From the NCBI GenBank assembly GCA_023238725.1, contig CM041533.1, positions 26,935,068-26,999,067 on the forward strand: a stretch of DNA of 64,000 bases, given 5' to 3'. Positions within the stretch are counted from its first letter, which is position 1, and each line of letters starts with the position of its first letter. Of this stretch, positions 1 to 9,002 are shown one piece after another. Origin of the DNA: Scortum barcoo. Lineage: Eukaryota > Chordata > Actinopteri > Centrarchiformes > Terapontidae. Under the pieces are notes generated by a model. The model had not been told where the DNA came from and ran no database searches. It saw only the letters and a list, made by a program, of their open reading frames with translations. A program made the translations under genes and the position numbers.

Positions 1-649
1 AAACCCAGAGGGGAACACTAAGCTTTGACTCTGTACATACCATCGTACTTCACATATTTGGTCATAGTTGGCCTCACACCCAGTGACAAGTGATTGTTTG
101 GGTTTTAATCAAAAAAGCTTTCAAATGATTTTCCTTTAGGAGCTGAGATTACATATAACCAGCAACAACTCGACCACTGTATGAAGACACAGCTGGTCTT
201 TCTTATTGGACCCATTTTTCTTCTTGTTACTGTGATTGAGAAAGACAGACATAGCTTGTGATAATGAAACACACATGATGACAAAAAGAGAGAAAGACAT
301 ACATGCAGTATGATATGCACCACAATGTACAGTACAGTTTACTCCTAACACCTACTGAGCTACAACTTTCAGGCCTGTATAGCCTGTTCACTGGCACTGG
401 TGTGTATGTTTACATGTTACAGTTTTCTTTTTATTCATTTACCATCATACGTTGTGCAAACAGGAAAAAAGGTTCATGTCGACTGCTGCCTGATGAGAGT
501 GATGACATAGTAACATGAGTAGCTTCTAAAGTACTGAAAACCTAAAGTTAGAGTAAGAATACTATAGAGTGATAGTATTCCTATCAAAAGTAAAAGTCCT
601 TGCATTTTTTTATCCAGTGTGAGTTTAGTGAGTATGTTGTTGTACTCAC
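1..649. other. Non-coding left flank, possible intron
   Basis: No repeat or gene was recognised with confidence. On the minus strand a GTGAGT splice donor lies at the upper edge (645-649) and would end the candidate exon above it. Near 40-80 on the minus strand there is a short open stretch after an AG. It would be phase-compatible with that exon and runs to a TAG near position 12. It is too short to call. Confidence 0.3.
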
Positions 650-791
650 CTATCTGAATATAATTCAAAGAGTCTTGTGCCCATAAAGTCCTCCACAGTC
701 TCTGTGTCTACTGGTCCACTCCCCTTGCACCTTGTGCAGGTGAGCATGGAGCTATCTTGCTGTACCAGTAGCTTCTTCTGTGCTTCAGCTG
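650..791 (-). CDS. Candidate host exon (gene not recognised)
   Basis: A 142-nt stop-free segment on the minus strand is bounded upstream by a CAG acceptor (792-794; an alternative CAG at 789-791 would start the exon at 788) and downstream by a strong donor, AG followed by GTGAGT (645-649). The reading frame gives a protein-like composition with a CxxC pair (TCTRCKGSG) followed by an acidic stretch and FELYSD. The polypyrimidine tract before the acceptor is weak. The family is not recognised. The segment lies 3' of the retroelement and on the same strand. It could be a host exon whose upstream intron received the element, or a 3' part of the element itself. Chance is also possible at this length. 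Confidence 0.33.
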
Positions 792-977
792 CTGATGTTT
801 AATTGTCACACAGATTATCATGACTTGTAACTTTTGTTTTGACTTTGTAACGGATGTGATATGATTCGTAGTGAAATACAATACTTGCTAAAAATATACT
901 TATACACGCTGACTGGACCGTCAGCGTGGATGGTCTTGAGCAGACCACGCACGTGTTCTTCACCTCCTTCCACTGAA

Positions 978-1139
978 TCACCTCCTTCTCATCCTGACAG
1001 GAACCCTCTTTTGGCACAATCCTAATTTCCTCAGTCCTCTGCCTGCCCAGAGGCCCGATGTCGTTCTTCTTAGGGCAACCACCCCGTATACAGTGGCCAG
1101 CCTGACATAGGGCGGTAATTCTGGTGTGTTACTGGCCAT
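978..1139 (-). CDS. Short 53-codon ORF after integrase, unknown
   Basis: An ATG at 1139 opens 53 codons ending in TGA at 978-980, starting 20 nt after the integrase stop. The product is basic and its C-terminus is arginine-rich (ends RVPVRMRRR). There is no signal peptide or membrane segment, so it does not look like an Env start. It may be a remnant of a 3' accessory frame or a chance ORF. No function is proposed. Confidence 0.2.
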   Translation of the reverse strand: MASNTPELPPYVRLATVYGVVALRRTTSGLWAGRGLRKLGLCQKRVPVRMRRR

Positions 1140-1159
1140 TCTTGGTTCCTAGATTACTT

Positions 1160-2140
1160 CTAGCTTGGAATTGGCTTGAGCTGTGCAACCCCTTGGACTC
1201 CCTTCTTCTTTAGTAGCACTGTGTTACTGTCTAATATCTTCTCTACTATGTCTGAGGTCTCGTACTTAGCTTTGACTGCTGTGTTGGTTGGATGATCACG
1301 AGCTTTTACCCAGACTCTCTGTCCGGACGTAAAATGGGACTTTGAGTCCCGGGATCTTCTTTTTGTCTCCTTCGTTCCGCCCCACTTCCTGTGACGTAAA
1401 TGGGCGTTGATTTAGCTCTTCCGAAGGGGAGGATCTATCCACTCGATACCTGTCATTCAGAGATCGTCCAACCTCTAGGGCCTTGGTGCTCCATTCTTTG
1501 GTGTTGGCATTCTTCCCAATCCAGTTCTTGACTAGGCCAATGGTTCGTTCCACCACTCCGTTGGCTTGTGGTGTGTAGGGGGGTGAGTAGATCCTTATTA
1601 CCCCGTTCTGTTGACACCATTGGTCCACTTGAGTGTTGCGGAAGTGCGGAAAGTGTACCATTGTCTGTTCTCAGCTCCTTAGGCACCCCCAGGACTCTGA
1701 CACACTTGCTCCAGCATGCCAACCACGCTGCTGCCGTTCGCTTTTCTGACTGGCTTGGATCACCATCACCACATACCCCGACGACATAGAGTCCACAAGC
1801 ACCAATAGGTACTTTTCACCTTTCTTTCCCGTCACCCCCATAGGGCCGGCCACATATCCATGCATACTGATCCCCAAGGAACAGTACTCTTTATTGTGAG
1901 ACCTTCCACCCGCTGTCCCCGTCGCCCTGCGTCGTATCGACCACATACTTCACAGTCTCTGAGAATGCGGCGGACCTGGTCTCCAGGAACCCAAAGTTGC
2001 TGCTTCTCCAACTCCTTCCGTGTGGGCATGGTGCCTGCATGGCCCAGCGCTTCATGTACGGCCTGCACCACTTCCTCCACTACGGACTCTTTCGGGACCA
2101 CCTTTCCCTTAGGTGTCTTGTCCCATTTCTCGATTCCGAC
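1160..2140 (-). pseudogene. pol: Integrase region of pol (frameshifted)
   Basis: The region is read in pieces: 2245-1832, 1946-1671, 1722-1453, 1661-1296, then a further shift into the C-terminal part ending at a TAG (1160-1162). The N-terminal zinc-binding motif is visible as HEALGH followed by CEVC. The catalytic triad is represented by DMWPA (first Asp), TDNGT (second Asp, 1654-1668) and PPYTPQANGVVER (Glu). The C-terminal SH3-like part begins GQRVWVKA. No chromodomain follows. Integrase joins viral DNA ends to the host genome. All catalytic residues survive, but they lie in at least three different frames, so no active protein can be read from this copy. Confidence 0.88.
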
Positions 2141-2717
2141 AAAGACAATTCTTCTCTGTTGCACATAGCGGTCCACTTCATCGTTTCCGCGCCAATGTGC
2201 CCCCTCCTTGCCGTGTGCCTTCTGGTGCACCACGTCCAGATTCATGGTTAGCCTCAGCTCGGCTATTCTTCTTCCATAGATCTTGATGAGCTACTGCCTT
2301 TCCTTTCGCCCCTTCAAACCCATTTTCTTCCCAAATGGTCAGATCTTCTTTAAGGGCTTGTGCACAGTAATGACTGTCTGTTATCATTCTTGCTCTTTTC
2401 ACCTTACGCTTCCCCAACTCTAGAAGGCCTTCTAGAATTGCGCAGTTACTTCTCCTGCTTGGGCACTGCCTGGAACACGTCCTTTCTGTCGATGTTTTTC
2501 CTTCTCATTTTGTTTGAGAATATAGCCCCAATAGGCGGTGTTGTCTAGTCCTTTCTTTGAGCCGTCGGTGTACAGCACCCACTCGTACGGTTCTTCTTGA
2601 GTTACCTCTGTTGTTTGTTGTTTTTTGGTGGTTGGTAGCGTTGGACCTAACTCAAGGTCCGGATCGAGCAGGATGTCTTCCCATCTTCCCCATCTGGCAT
2701 TGGTGGCTTTGGTCCCC
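2141..2717 (-). pseudogene. pol: RNase H region of pol (frameshifted)
   Basis: The first catalytic Asp motif reads YTDGS at 2558-2572. A middle piece at 2417-2290 contains ARMITDSHYCAQAL, which fits the later Asp motif (TDS). The C-terminal HxxxH-like piece (HQKAHGKEGAHWRGNDEVD) lies at the start of the frame opening at 2245. Order and spacing fit retroviral RNase H, which removes the RNA strand during reverse transcription. The pieces lie in different frames, so the domain is broken. It runs directly into the integrase zinc-binding domain. Confidence 0.8.
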
Positions 2718-4037
2718 TCAATGGTTCCTTTTCTTAGGAATCGATGTACCTGGCTCTGGGTGATGACTTTGATTCCTTGCCCTTGGGCAAGCTCCTTTCA
2801 AGGCTCCCCAATACCTGGCTAAAACCGCTAACTCTTTCTCTTCTTGGGGGTACTTCTTTTCCACGGATGATAGGGTGTAGCTCCATAGAGTTACCATTCC
2901 TCCTCCTTCGTTGTTAACTCTCACCATGGCATCGTCGTCTTCGCAACTTATCTCTGCCACCAGACGGGCGGTCAGACTTCTTGGCTCTAACCTACCAGCT
3001 TCTTGAATAGCTTTCTTGAGTTTTTCCAGGTTTTCCTGGTCTGTCGCTGTCCAAGTCCATTGAGCTTGAGGCTGACCTTCAGGGTCTTCCTTTTTCTTCT
3101 TCAGGCATGCATACAAAGGTTTTGCATATTTTTGGTAGTGTGGTACATGGTCTCTAACGTAATTGCAGAGTCCCAAAATCTTCTGTAGATCATTTTCAGA
3201 CTTTGGCGGGGTGATCTGCTCTAGCTTCTCTTTGTAGCCTTCTGACAGTCCTAGATCTGCAGCTACTTGAAAGCCTAGATAAGTCACCTCGAATTGTCCA
3301 AACTGGCATTTCTTCAAGTTGAGTTTCAAACCTGCTTCTGTGAGTCTCTTTATCACCTTTTGCAGTTTCTCCAAGTGTTCTTCTTCTGTGTCATCCGCGA
3401 TGAACACATCATCGATATAGATGGTCGCTCCTAGGTCTTTCAGGACGTCCATGACCGCTGATTGGAATACATTGGGTGAATTCTTGTATCCCTGTGGGAG
3501 ACGCTGCCAGACGTAGGCTTTTCCTTTGTGGGTGAAGGCTGTCTTTCCTTGGGACTGTTTGGCTAGTCTCAAGGAGAAGAACCCATTTGCTAGATCAATG
3601 CATGATTTGTACTTCTTGACCTGCAAAGTTTTCAGAGCCCCTTGTGGGTTTATCAGGCTAGCTCTGTTGGCTATGGTTCGTCGGTTGAGAGCCTTGAAGT
3701 TGATAACTGGTCTCCAACCTCCTCCTGCGGACTCTGGTTTCTTTACTGCTTGAATTGGGCTGTTGGTGATGGGGCTTGGCTCTTCCCTAATGATTCCTAG
3801 GGCACTGAGCTCCCTCACTATCTTGTCCATCTCCTCCACAGCTCCTGGATTCAAGGGGTACTGGCGCACCGGCGGGTGCACTCCTCCCTCTATGGTGTGG
3901 ACGTATTTGCCCCCTAGATCTCCACAGTCGTTCTTGAACCTTGCCACGTTGGCCTGAGCAATAATCTGCTTCAACCTTTCTTTGCCTTTGGGAGAGAAAT
4001 CACTCTCCTGAATCTTTTGTTCTGTAGTTTCTGTCAC
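2718..4037 (-). pseudogene. pol: Reverse transcriptase region of pol, longest intact frame
   Basis: This is the longest open frame in the window (439 codons, first codon GTG at 4037). A TAG lies just upstream in the same frame, so the start is set by a frame break, not by a real initiator. The fingers/palm region has WRPVINFKALN, the LPQGYKNSP motif and the active-site YIDD at 3408-3419. The thumb has YLGF and the text ITPPKSENDLQKILGL. The C-terminus enters the connection segment (SSVEKKYPQEEKELAVL). ITPPK and the connection text resemble foamy/class III ERV enzymes more than Ty3/Gypsy. The intact length suggests a moderately recent insertion. Confidence 0.93.
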
Positions 4038-4368
4038 GTCCGTCTACTGGTTTGTACCAGTTCGTTGGCGTGGCTTTGCTCTGGGCTGGCTCTAGTCTCA
4101 CCACTCTGGCTTGAAGCTTGTCCAAACGGCGTCTCAGCGATCGTCGTAGTCTCTTAGGCAGTTGTAACTCTTTTAAGTCCCTTGTTGTGATGAGATCGTA
4201 AGGTCCTTTTAACCATACTATCCTCTTCCATATCCCAAACGGCATCTCTTCTAGGGTCCCGTTCACCAACTGGACCTTCAGGTGTCCTTTGGTTTCAAGG
4301 CTTCTGCGGGTCATCGACACCTCAGCCCCTGAGTCTACTAAATAGATGGTTTTAGGTTTTAGGTGGTT
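4000..4368 (-). pseudogene. pro: Retroviral aspartic protease region (pro)
   Basis: The frame opens after a TAA (4369-4371) and holds the aspartic protease active-site text YLVDSGAEVS, with Asp-Ser-Gly at 4327-4335. The later region includes a VWLKGPYDLI-like stretch and a basic segment. The family normally cleaves Gag-Pol as a dimer. The frame ends in TGA near 4000, overlapping the RT frame by about 37 nt. The link to RT therefore needs a frame change, either mutational or ancestral frameshifting. At its upstream edge a short duplication of CCTAAAAC lies exactly where the gag frame terminates. Confidence 0.82.
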
Positions 4369-4703
4369 TTAGGTTGCTGCTTTACTTCTTTCTTTCTTTT
4401 GTCTTCCCAGAATTGGCGTTCCAAGTCCCAACTCTTTACTGCAGCGTCCATTTGTACCACTGTCGTTTTATTGGTAGGCATTTTGACGAAGTCTACTTCA
4501 CCTCGGTGTCCCTTTGTGACTGCTCTTAGGGCCTTTACATATCTTTTGGGCACGATTACCTGCTTCAAGTTGTGCCATACCTGGGCCAATGTCTGGCCTT
4601 GGTCTAACCCAGCTCGAGCTCTTCGCGATGTGGGCATCCTCGTCGTCTTCATCCTCAAGCACCAATCTTTCATAGTGATTTCTTGCCGGTTCTTTCCGAT
4701 CAA
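4359..4703 (-). pseudogene. gag: Gag-like C-terminal segment
   Basis: A 114-codon frame just upstream of protease is rich in Lys and Arg (AVTKGHRGEVDFVK, EDKRKKEVKQQPKTT). The position suits nucleocapsid or the end of capsid. No CCHC zinc knuckle is present. Instead the region is simply basic, as in foamy virus Gag. The frame ends in TAA at the CCTAAAAC duplication, 9 nt before the protease frame opens. Identity as Gag rests on position, not on a recognised domain. Confidence 0.55.
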
Positions 4704-5493
4704 TGTGTTGGCTGGTTACGTGACCTAACCACAGCCTCTTGGCTTCTTCGCACTCTGTGCTTCCTTCGACGAATGAGGTGCCACACTTCTTTCAAGTACC
4801 CTCTGATCTCTTCATTTGATCCTTTTTTGCTCGAACTAGTGCTTTGATCTTCTTGAATTCTCTGAACTCTTGTCCGTCTGCTGGAACTCTTACCGGTTCT
4901 GTCGGCACTTCGAGTCTTGTCACGTTGGTCCGTAGCTGGGTAGACGGGTGTACGAGTGAGCTTTCTTCTTCGTTGTCGTCTAGATTTTCTTCCTCATTCT
5001 CTCTTCCGACCCGGCGAGACTCCTCTAGGGCGGCTTTCTTCATTTTCCTCAGCAAGACCCCCATGTACGCCACACAGAACTTACTGGTCAGCTCCTTACA
5101 GCTTGTAAGAGTGGGGTAGAAGGGCATCATAAGAACATTTGCCCATTCTCCTGCCGTCGCTGTTACTCCTAGTGTCTTTTTCTCGCTCTGGTCGGTTATC
5201 CATATTTCGGGAATCTCATACCCGGTCTGTCCAACTTCTGGAGCATATGCCTGGCGTCCATCTCTGGTTCTCACAGGCTCCACTCTGATGTCGCGGGCCA
5301 TTTTCTCAGATGCTTGTCTTACATCGAGGATTTCTATTTCTTTCTTCTCCCCCCTTCGACGACCTATCTTCAGTTCTTTACGCTCCTCAACTGTCTGCTC
5401 AGCTGTGGACAGCAGGTCGTCGTCTTCTTCTGAGACATTTGCTCGGTTGCTCAGCGAATCAACCTTCCATGGAGTGGAGTGCTTGCCTTGCAT
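4704..5493 (-). pseudogene. gag: Gag-like central segment (capsid candidate)
   Basis: A 233-codon open frame (5493-4792) follows, then about 90 nt with a frame break before the next segment. It opens with acidic and basic patches (SEEDDDLLSTAEQ, GRRRGEKK). The middle is more hydrophobic and globular (GEWANVLMMPFYPTLTSCKEL, CVAYMGVLLRKMKKAALEE), and a charged linker closes it. By place and length this is the likeliest capsid remnant. No major homology region could be assigned by eye. Confidence 0.5.
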
Positions 5494-5621
5494 ACCGGTG
5501 ATTTCCTCACGTAGGGGCCCTGGAGTAGATGGCTCAGGACACCCTCACTCCCGGAGTCGTCGGCTCTGCCCAGGCTTCTGCTGCGTCGTCTCTGCGAAGG
5601 GTGGCTCTCACGGTAGTTGGA

Positions 5622-5870
5622 TTAAACTCTTTCTTCCCGCATCTGGGAGGTCGGTTCTGTCTCGTCTGTCATAGGTTGGTTATGTTGCCTCGGGGATCGT
5701 GAGGGAAGCTCTGGCCTGGGGTCGTACCATTCCACTGCTCGCAGTTCTCTCCCCACTCGTTCCTCACCGGGCGATGGTCTGGTGTTTGCCTCTGTTGGGG
5801 GCGTCACTTCCCAGGTACGGGGTAATGACCGGGCTCGGCCTCGTCGCTCCTCACTGCCATGGGCTTCCAC
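5622..5870 (-). pseudogene. gag: Proline/charge-rich linker of the gag-like region
   Basis: An 82-codon frame rich in Arg, Glu, Pro and Ser separates the macro-like module from the capsid-like segment. It has no predicted fold, membrane segment or zinc motif. WYDPRPELPSRSP is proline-rich, but no canonical PPxY or PTAP late-domain motif is visible. The stretch 5494-5621 has no clear frame. Confidence 0.45.
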
Positions 5871-6409
5871 CAGGACTCTCTGCCTTCCGTTCTTGGTCTT
5901 GTTTTGCTGATGTGACTACCACCAGTTCATTGACGGACCCTTTCAGACCCGGCATCCGCATGTGGAGATTTACTAAGGCCATAGCTGTCTTCTCGGCTTC
6001 CTCCCACTGCATGTGGCCGGATCTCAGCCCGTCCACGCAGATCACCACTCTCCTGAGGTGGAACTCTTTGGCTCGGTCGACCCCCCTTTCGAGGGCTTTC
6101 AGCATGTCTTCTCTGTATGCAGGCGAATTTTCTTTACCTGGGTACTCTTCAATCGGCAGGCACATAACAGCATAGTACGGACAGCCTATTACCGCTTATC
6201 ATGACCACTTGCCGTTGTTCTTCTGCCTCGCCCAGTCTTCTGGTCCGCCTTTCTTCAACCTCATCCTTAAACTTCTTCCCCGCTCGGTCTGCCAGCTGTG
6301 TTCGGAAAGTCCGGTTTCGCACTCTCAGGTTGTCATCTGTGAGCACCAGCAGTGCGTGGCCATCGATGTCCCAGGGGTCTCCGATCCAGTGGTAGGCTTT
6401 GAAGCCCAC
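5851..6409 (-). pseudogene. Macro-domain-like module inside the gag region
   Basis: Two abutting frames (6409-6149 and 6165-5851, one frameshift between) show the order expected of a macro domain. First comes a Gly-Asp turn and strand, GDPWDIDGHALLVLTDDNL, matching the family's GDIT...DAIVN.AN pattern. Next is ADRAGKKF, matching the helix with a conserved AG. Then comes a VVMISG strand where the family has T-x-G-G. After the frame break there are an AL-x-RA helix, a VVICVDG strand, a loop with SGH in place of the usual GTG-x-x-G, a helix with AEKTA, and a final strand ELVVVTS. Macro domains bind or hydrolyse ADP-ribose. The glycine-rich phosphate-binding loop is degenerate, so activity cannot be assumed. 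The call is pattern-based and needs structure prediction. The alternative is an unrelated alpha/beta Gag insert. Confidence 0.45.
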
Positions 6410-6476
6410 TTGGTCACCAAACCGGCCGAGCTCCTGATGGCATTGGGGTTAGCTACCGGGAGGTGTTCATCGTCTC

Positions 6477-6683
6477 TCAGTCCAGACCTGGGGAGAGAGG
6501 ATTTAGTTTTATGCTTACGACCGGGTTTCTTTGGCGTAGGCCCTGGATGGGGCGCAGCCTTGGTTCTTCTTCCTCACTGGACTCTGGCTCCCACTGTCTC
6601 CGGCTGGCTGCTTCCATTGAGTTCTGGAGGAGCTGCCTTTGTAGGGCCAGGTGCTTGTTCTGCTTTTCCAGCCTTGACCTCAT
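6477..6683 (-). pseudogene. gag: Gag-region connector segment
   Basis: A 68-codon frame, rich in Gln, Arg and Glu, bridges the acidic linker and the macro-like module in a third frame. It starts with a likely helical LEKQNKHLALQRQLLQNS and continues into a basic SIKLNPLSPG. It is a fragment of the same polyprotein displaced by frameshifts. No domain is recognised. Confidence 0.4.
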
Positions 6684-7089
6684 CCCCGCCAGTTGACCTA
6701 GTATAGGCGTTCAAGTCATTCCTCACCGTCGTAGGAAGGGGTTGCCTCTCTTCATCAGAAGCCCCGGGGGTTTCTTCCAGCTTGTCCTCTCTACCACTCT
6801 CTTGGCTGGAGGCATCGCCCTTCTCACTTTCCGTTGTCTCCGATGGGTTGGCTCTGAGTGAGTCTCTTCTCTGAGACGTTCCTAACTGGGGATCCTCCAG
6901 GTTCCAATCGGATGAGGACCTTACTACACTGCCTTCTCTTTCTTCTTCTTCGGCCAGTGCTTTTAGCTCAGCCCCTATCTCCTTCAATTTGCCTATTATC
7001 TCTCTATACTCACTGTACTGGCCGGCTGCTCTCGTTTCTGGATTTTCCAGGATGCTCTCAATACCCAGTACGTTTGCTGTCATCTTCAC
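6574..7089 (-). pseudogene. gag: Acidic coiled-coil and disordered gag segment
   Basis: A 171-codon frame follows the N-terminal segment with a frame change around 7058-7089. Residues about 25-55 (EYREIIGKLKEIGAELKALA) form a strongly predicted helix or coiled coil with heptad-like Ile/Leu spacing. The rest is low-complexity, rich in Glu, Ser, Pro and Thr, and probably disordered. A coiled coil in this position recalls foamy-type Gag, but sequence alone does not prove homology. Confidence 0.5.
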
Positions 7090-7552
7090 AACTGCGTCGT
7101 ACTTCTTGTTGGGGCTTATCAGGGCCTTCGATGTTGCAGCCTGCCCAGGTGGTATTCAGCTGTTTCACCCACCAGGTCAGCCACTCAAGGACGTCAGCTT
7201 TTGTCTTGATCTTTGTTGGTGCCTTGACAATCACCAAGGCTTGCCCATCTCTCGTGAAGGTGCGAGCATAATAATGTCCCTTGGCATCTAGCTCTGGTAG
7301 CAGTTCCTCTGCTATGCTCTCTATCTGACCCACATCGTACATCGGCATCTCAGCCACGAAGTACTTCTGCATTGCTAGGCTCCATGTCTGGATTCCTTCT
7401 CCCCACACGATGAGTCTGTGTGGAGACTTAAAGATTGCGGGAACCGTCTCATCAGGTCGCTCCTCGGATCGACCCTCCAGGTCCTCCGGGTGCTCCGGGT
7501 GCTCCGCTGAATGGTCCGATGCCAATCCTTGCGCCTCTGCCGCTGCTGCCAT
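7058..7552 (-). pseudogene. gag: N-terminal gag-like segment (matrix position)
   Basis: A 164-codon frame starts at ATG 7552, about 395 nt past the primer-binding site. It has an alanine-rich beginning, an acidic repeat (HPEHPEDLEG) and then a folded-looking part with many aromatic residues (SPHRLIVWGEGIQTWSLAM, DVLEWLTWWVKQLN). The second residue is Ala, not the Gly needed for myristoylation. An earlier in-line ATG at 7614 in another frame is also possible. The family-level match is not recognised; the call rests on being the first long frame after the leader. Confidence 0.5.
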
Positions 7553-7947
7553 CTCTGTCCCAGATTCTCACAGCCGCAGGTTGTCTTTGTCTTCTCGAGT
7601 CGGCTGCTCCTCAAAGCCTCTCTTAGCGCGTTGAGTCAGGGATGAGTTTCAGCCTCTTCTGGCTATTCAGCGCCGTTCTCTAGGTCCAGCCTGGCTGTCC
7701 CCTGTCGGTCGCTCGTCCCCCGCTGATCCTCAAAGATCTTGACGAGGTGTTTTCTTCTGGCAGGTCCCTGCTTGAAGGCTTATACTCACGTATGATTGAT
7801 GAGCAATCCTCCTTCAGGTCCGCTGTCTTCCGGCGCTCGGGCGGTGTCTTCCCGCTGCACGCCTCTCTTCTCTCGGGTCGCTCCTCTGGAACGGTGGTTA
7901 CTTCTCCACCGGGGTTCCTCCTCAGGCCCGATGAATCTTTCAGTCGA

Positions 7948-7965
7948 GCCCCACGTTGGGCGCCA
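7948..7965 (-). other. Primer-binding site, tRNA-Lys1,2 type
   Basis: On the minus strand this reads TGGCGCCCAACGTGGGGC, complementary to the 3' end of tRNA-Lys1,2 including CCA. All 18 positions fit the established PBS used by spumaviruses and several beta-like retroviruses. It sits 2 nt inside the LTR edge (CA at 7968-7969 on the minus strand), as expected. It fixes the orientation and the 5' end of the internal region. Confidence 0.95.
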
Positions 7966-8437
7966 AGTGTTGAATCCCGAGTTTTCCCCTGTACAGGTGG
8001 AACTGGACCAGCTCTCTCCGTTCAAAGGGTCCGATCCCTAATAGCCTATAGGTATTACCTAGTAGTTTACTTTAGGGATAATTTAAGCTGGTGTCGAGGA
8101 GACTCGCCTAGTTTCTCACTGCCTACATCCGAGCGTCTACCCTGCTACCTCCAACCTGGCACTAGGCTGAATGAATAGCCAATGAGCCAATGAGCCCAGT
8201 ACCCGATCGGCCACGCCCGTTCACGGCAGCTCTCCTCTAAGTGATCCTGGCACTTGGTGTGGTTACTAGGAATAAATTTAGAGACCTGGACAGCAGGTCC
8301 CAAGGGTCGGTTGATTTTGTTGGCTAGAGTAATCTAAAAATAGAACCTCTGTGATGATGACACACCCTATTACCCAAAACACTTTTCCAATCAAAAATCC
8401 AATGTCCAGATTCTATACTTTAATTGCAGTGCTTAGT

Positions 8438-8443
8438 TTTATT
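8438..8443 (-). terminator. LTR polyadenylation signal AATAAA
   Basis: The element strand reads GCAATAAAAC. It lies between the TATA box and the PBS in the expected order and would define the R/U5 border about 15-25 nt downstream, near 8420. Confidence 0.55.
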
Positions 8444-8993
8444 GCAAAAAATAGGCAAGGGCAAGCATACAGCATAAAAATTACGATTAAAATAATAGTT
8501 GAATAATTAAAATTAATTAAAGTTAATAGTTAATTTAAAAAGTTTAATGATTAAAAGTTCAATAATATGACCTGAATCAGAGGCTGTTGCTGTGTGGAAA
8601 ATGTCCCAAAAATAGAGAAAAAGAGAAGAGCCACTTGGCCACAGCAGTTCTTCTTTTCAGCCGAGTTGTGAAATCTGGTAAAAATCTTGACCTTGTACAA
8701 AGTCCAAAATAATACAGTGTTCACAATCTTGCTGCATGAGCGGAGAGAATGTCCAGAGTTTGATTTGAAGTTCCTCAACTGGGTGGCGATGGATAATCTT
8801 CGTTCGGTCGATCCTCTATTTTCAGTTGAAGTCAATCTGGAAATTTCTTGATGTTGAATAACTGCTCAAAACTCTCTCTCTTGTGGTGATTTTTCAGCTG
8901 GAGTTTTAATGCCTAGATGTGGTCGATCTGACATCAGGTCTCCGCTGCCGAAGATCCCCCGAAGACTAACACTAAACTTCCCTTTTACTCTCC

Positions 8994-9002
8994 CTTTATA
9001 TA
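8994..9002 (-). promoter_or_regulatory. LTR TATA box
   Basis: The element strand reads TATATAAAG followed by GGAGAG. A start site would be expected about 25-30 nt downstream, near 8965-8970. It is the only good TATA match in the LTR, and its distance to the AATAAA signal gives an unusually long R. Confidence 0.6.

Noticed and set aside
6201..6706. Plus-strand ORFs of up to 165 codons opposite the gag region
   Set aside because: They mirror the GC-rich coding strand of the retroelement. Their text has no domain, and the minus strand has the supported reading.
1160..7965. Classification as a Ty3/Gypsy retrotransposon
   Set aside because: The Lys1,2 PBS, the integrase ending without a chromodomain, and the RT/connection text fit a retrovirus better, though only a phylogeny would settle it.
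7786..8025. 79-codon minus-strand ORF crossing the primer-binding site
   Set aside because: It overlaps the LTR edge and PBS, which are fixed non-coding signals.
8551..8835. 94-codon minus-strand ORF inside the LTR R region
   Set aside because: It lies between TATA and AATAAA in non-coding LTR sequence, has no recognisable domain and no sensible initiation context.
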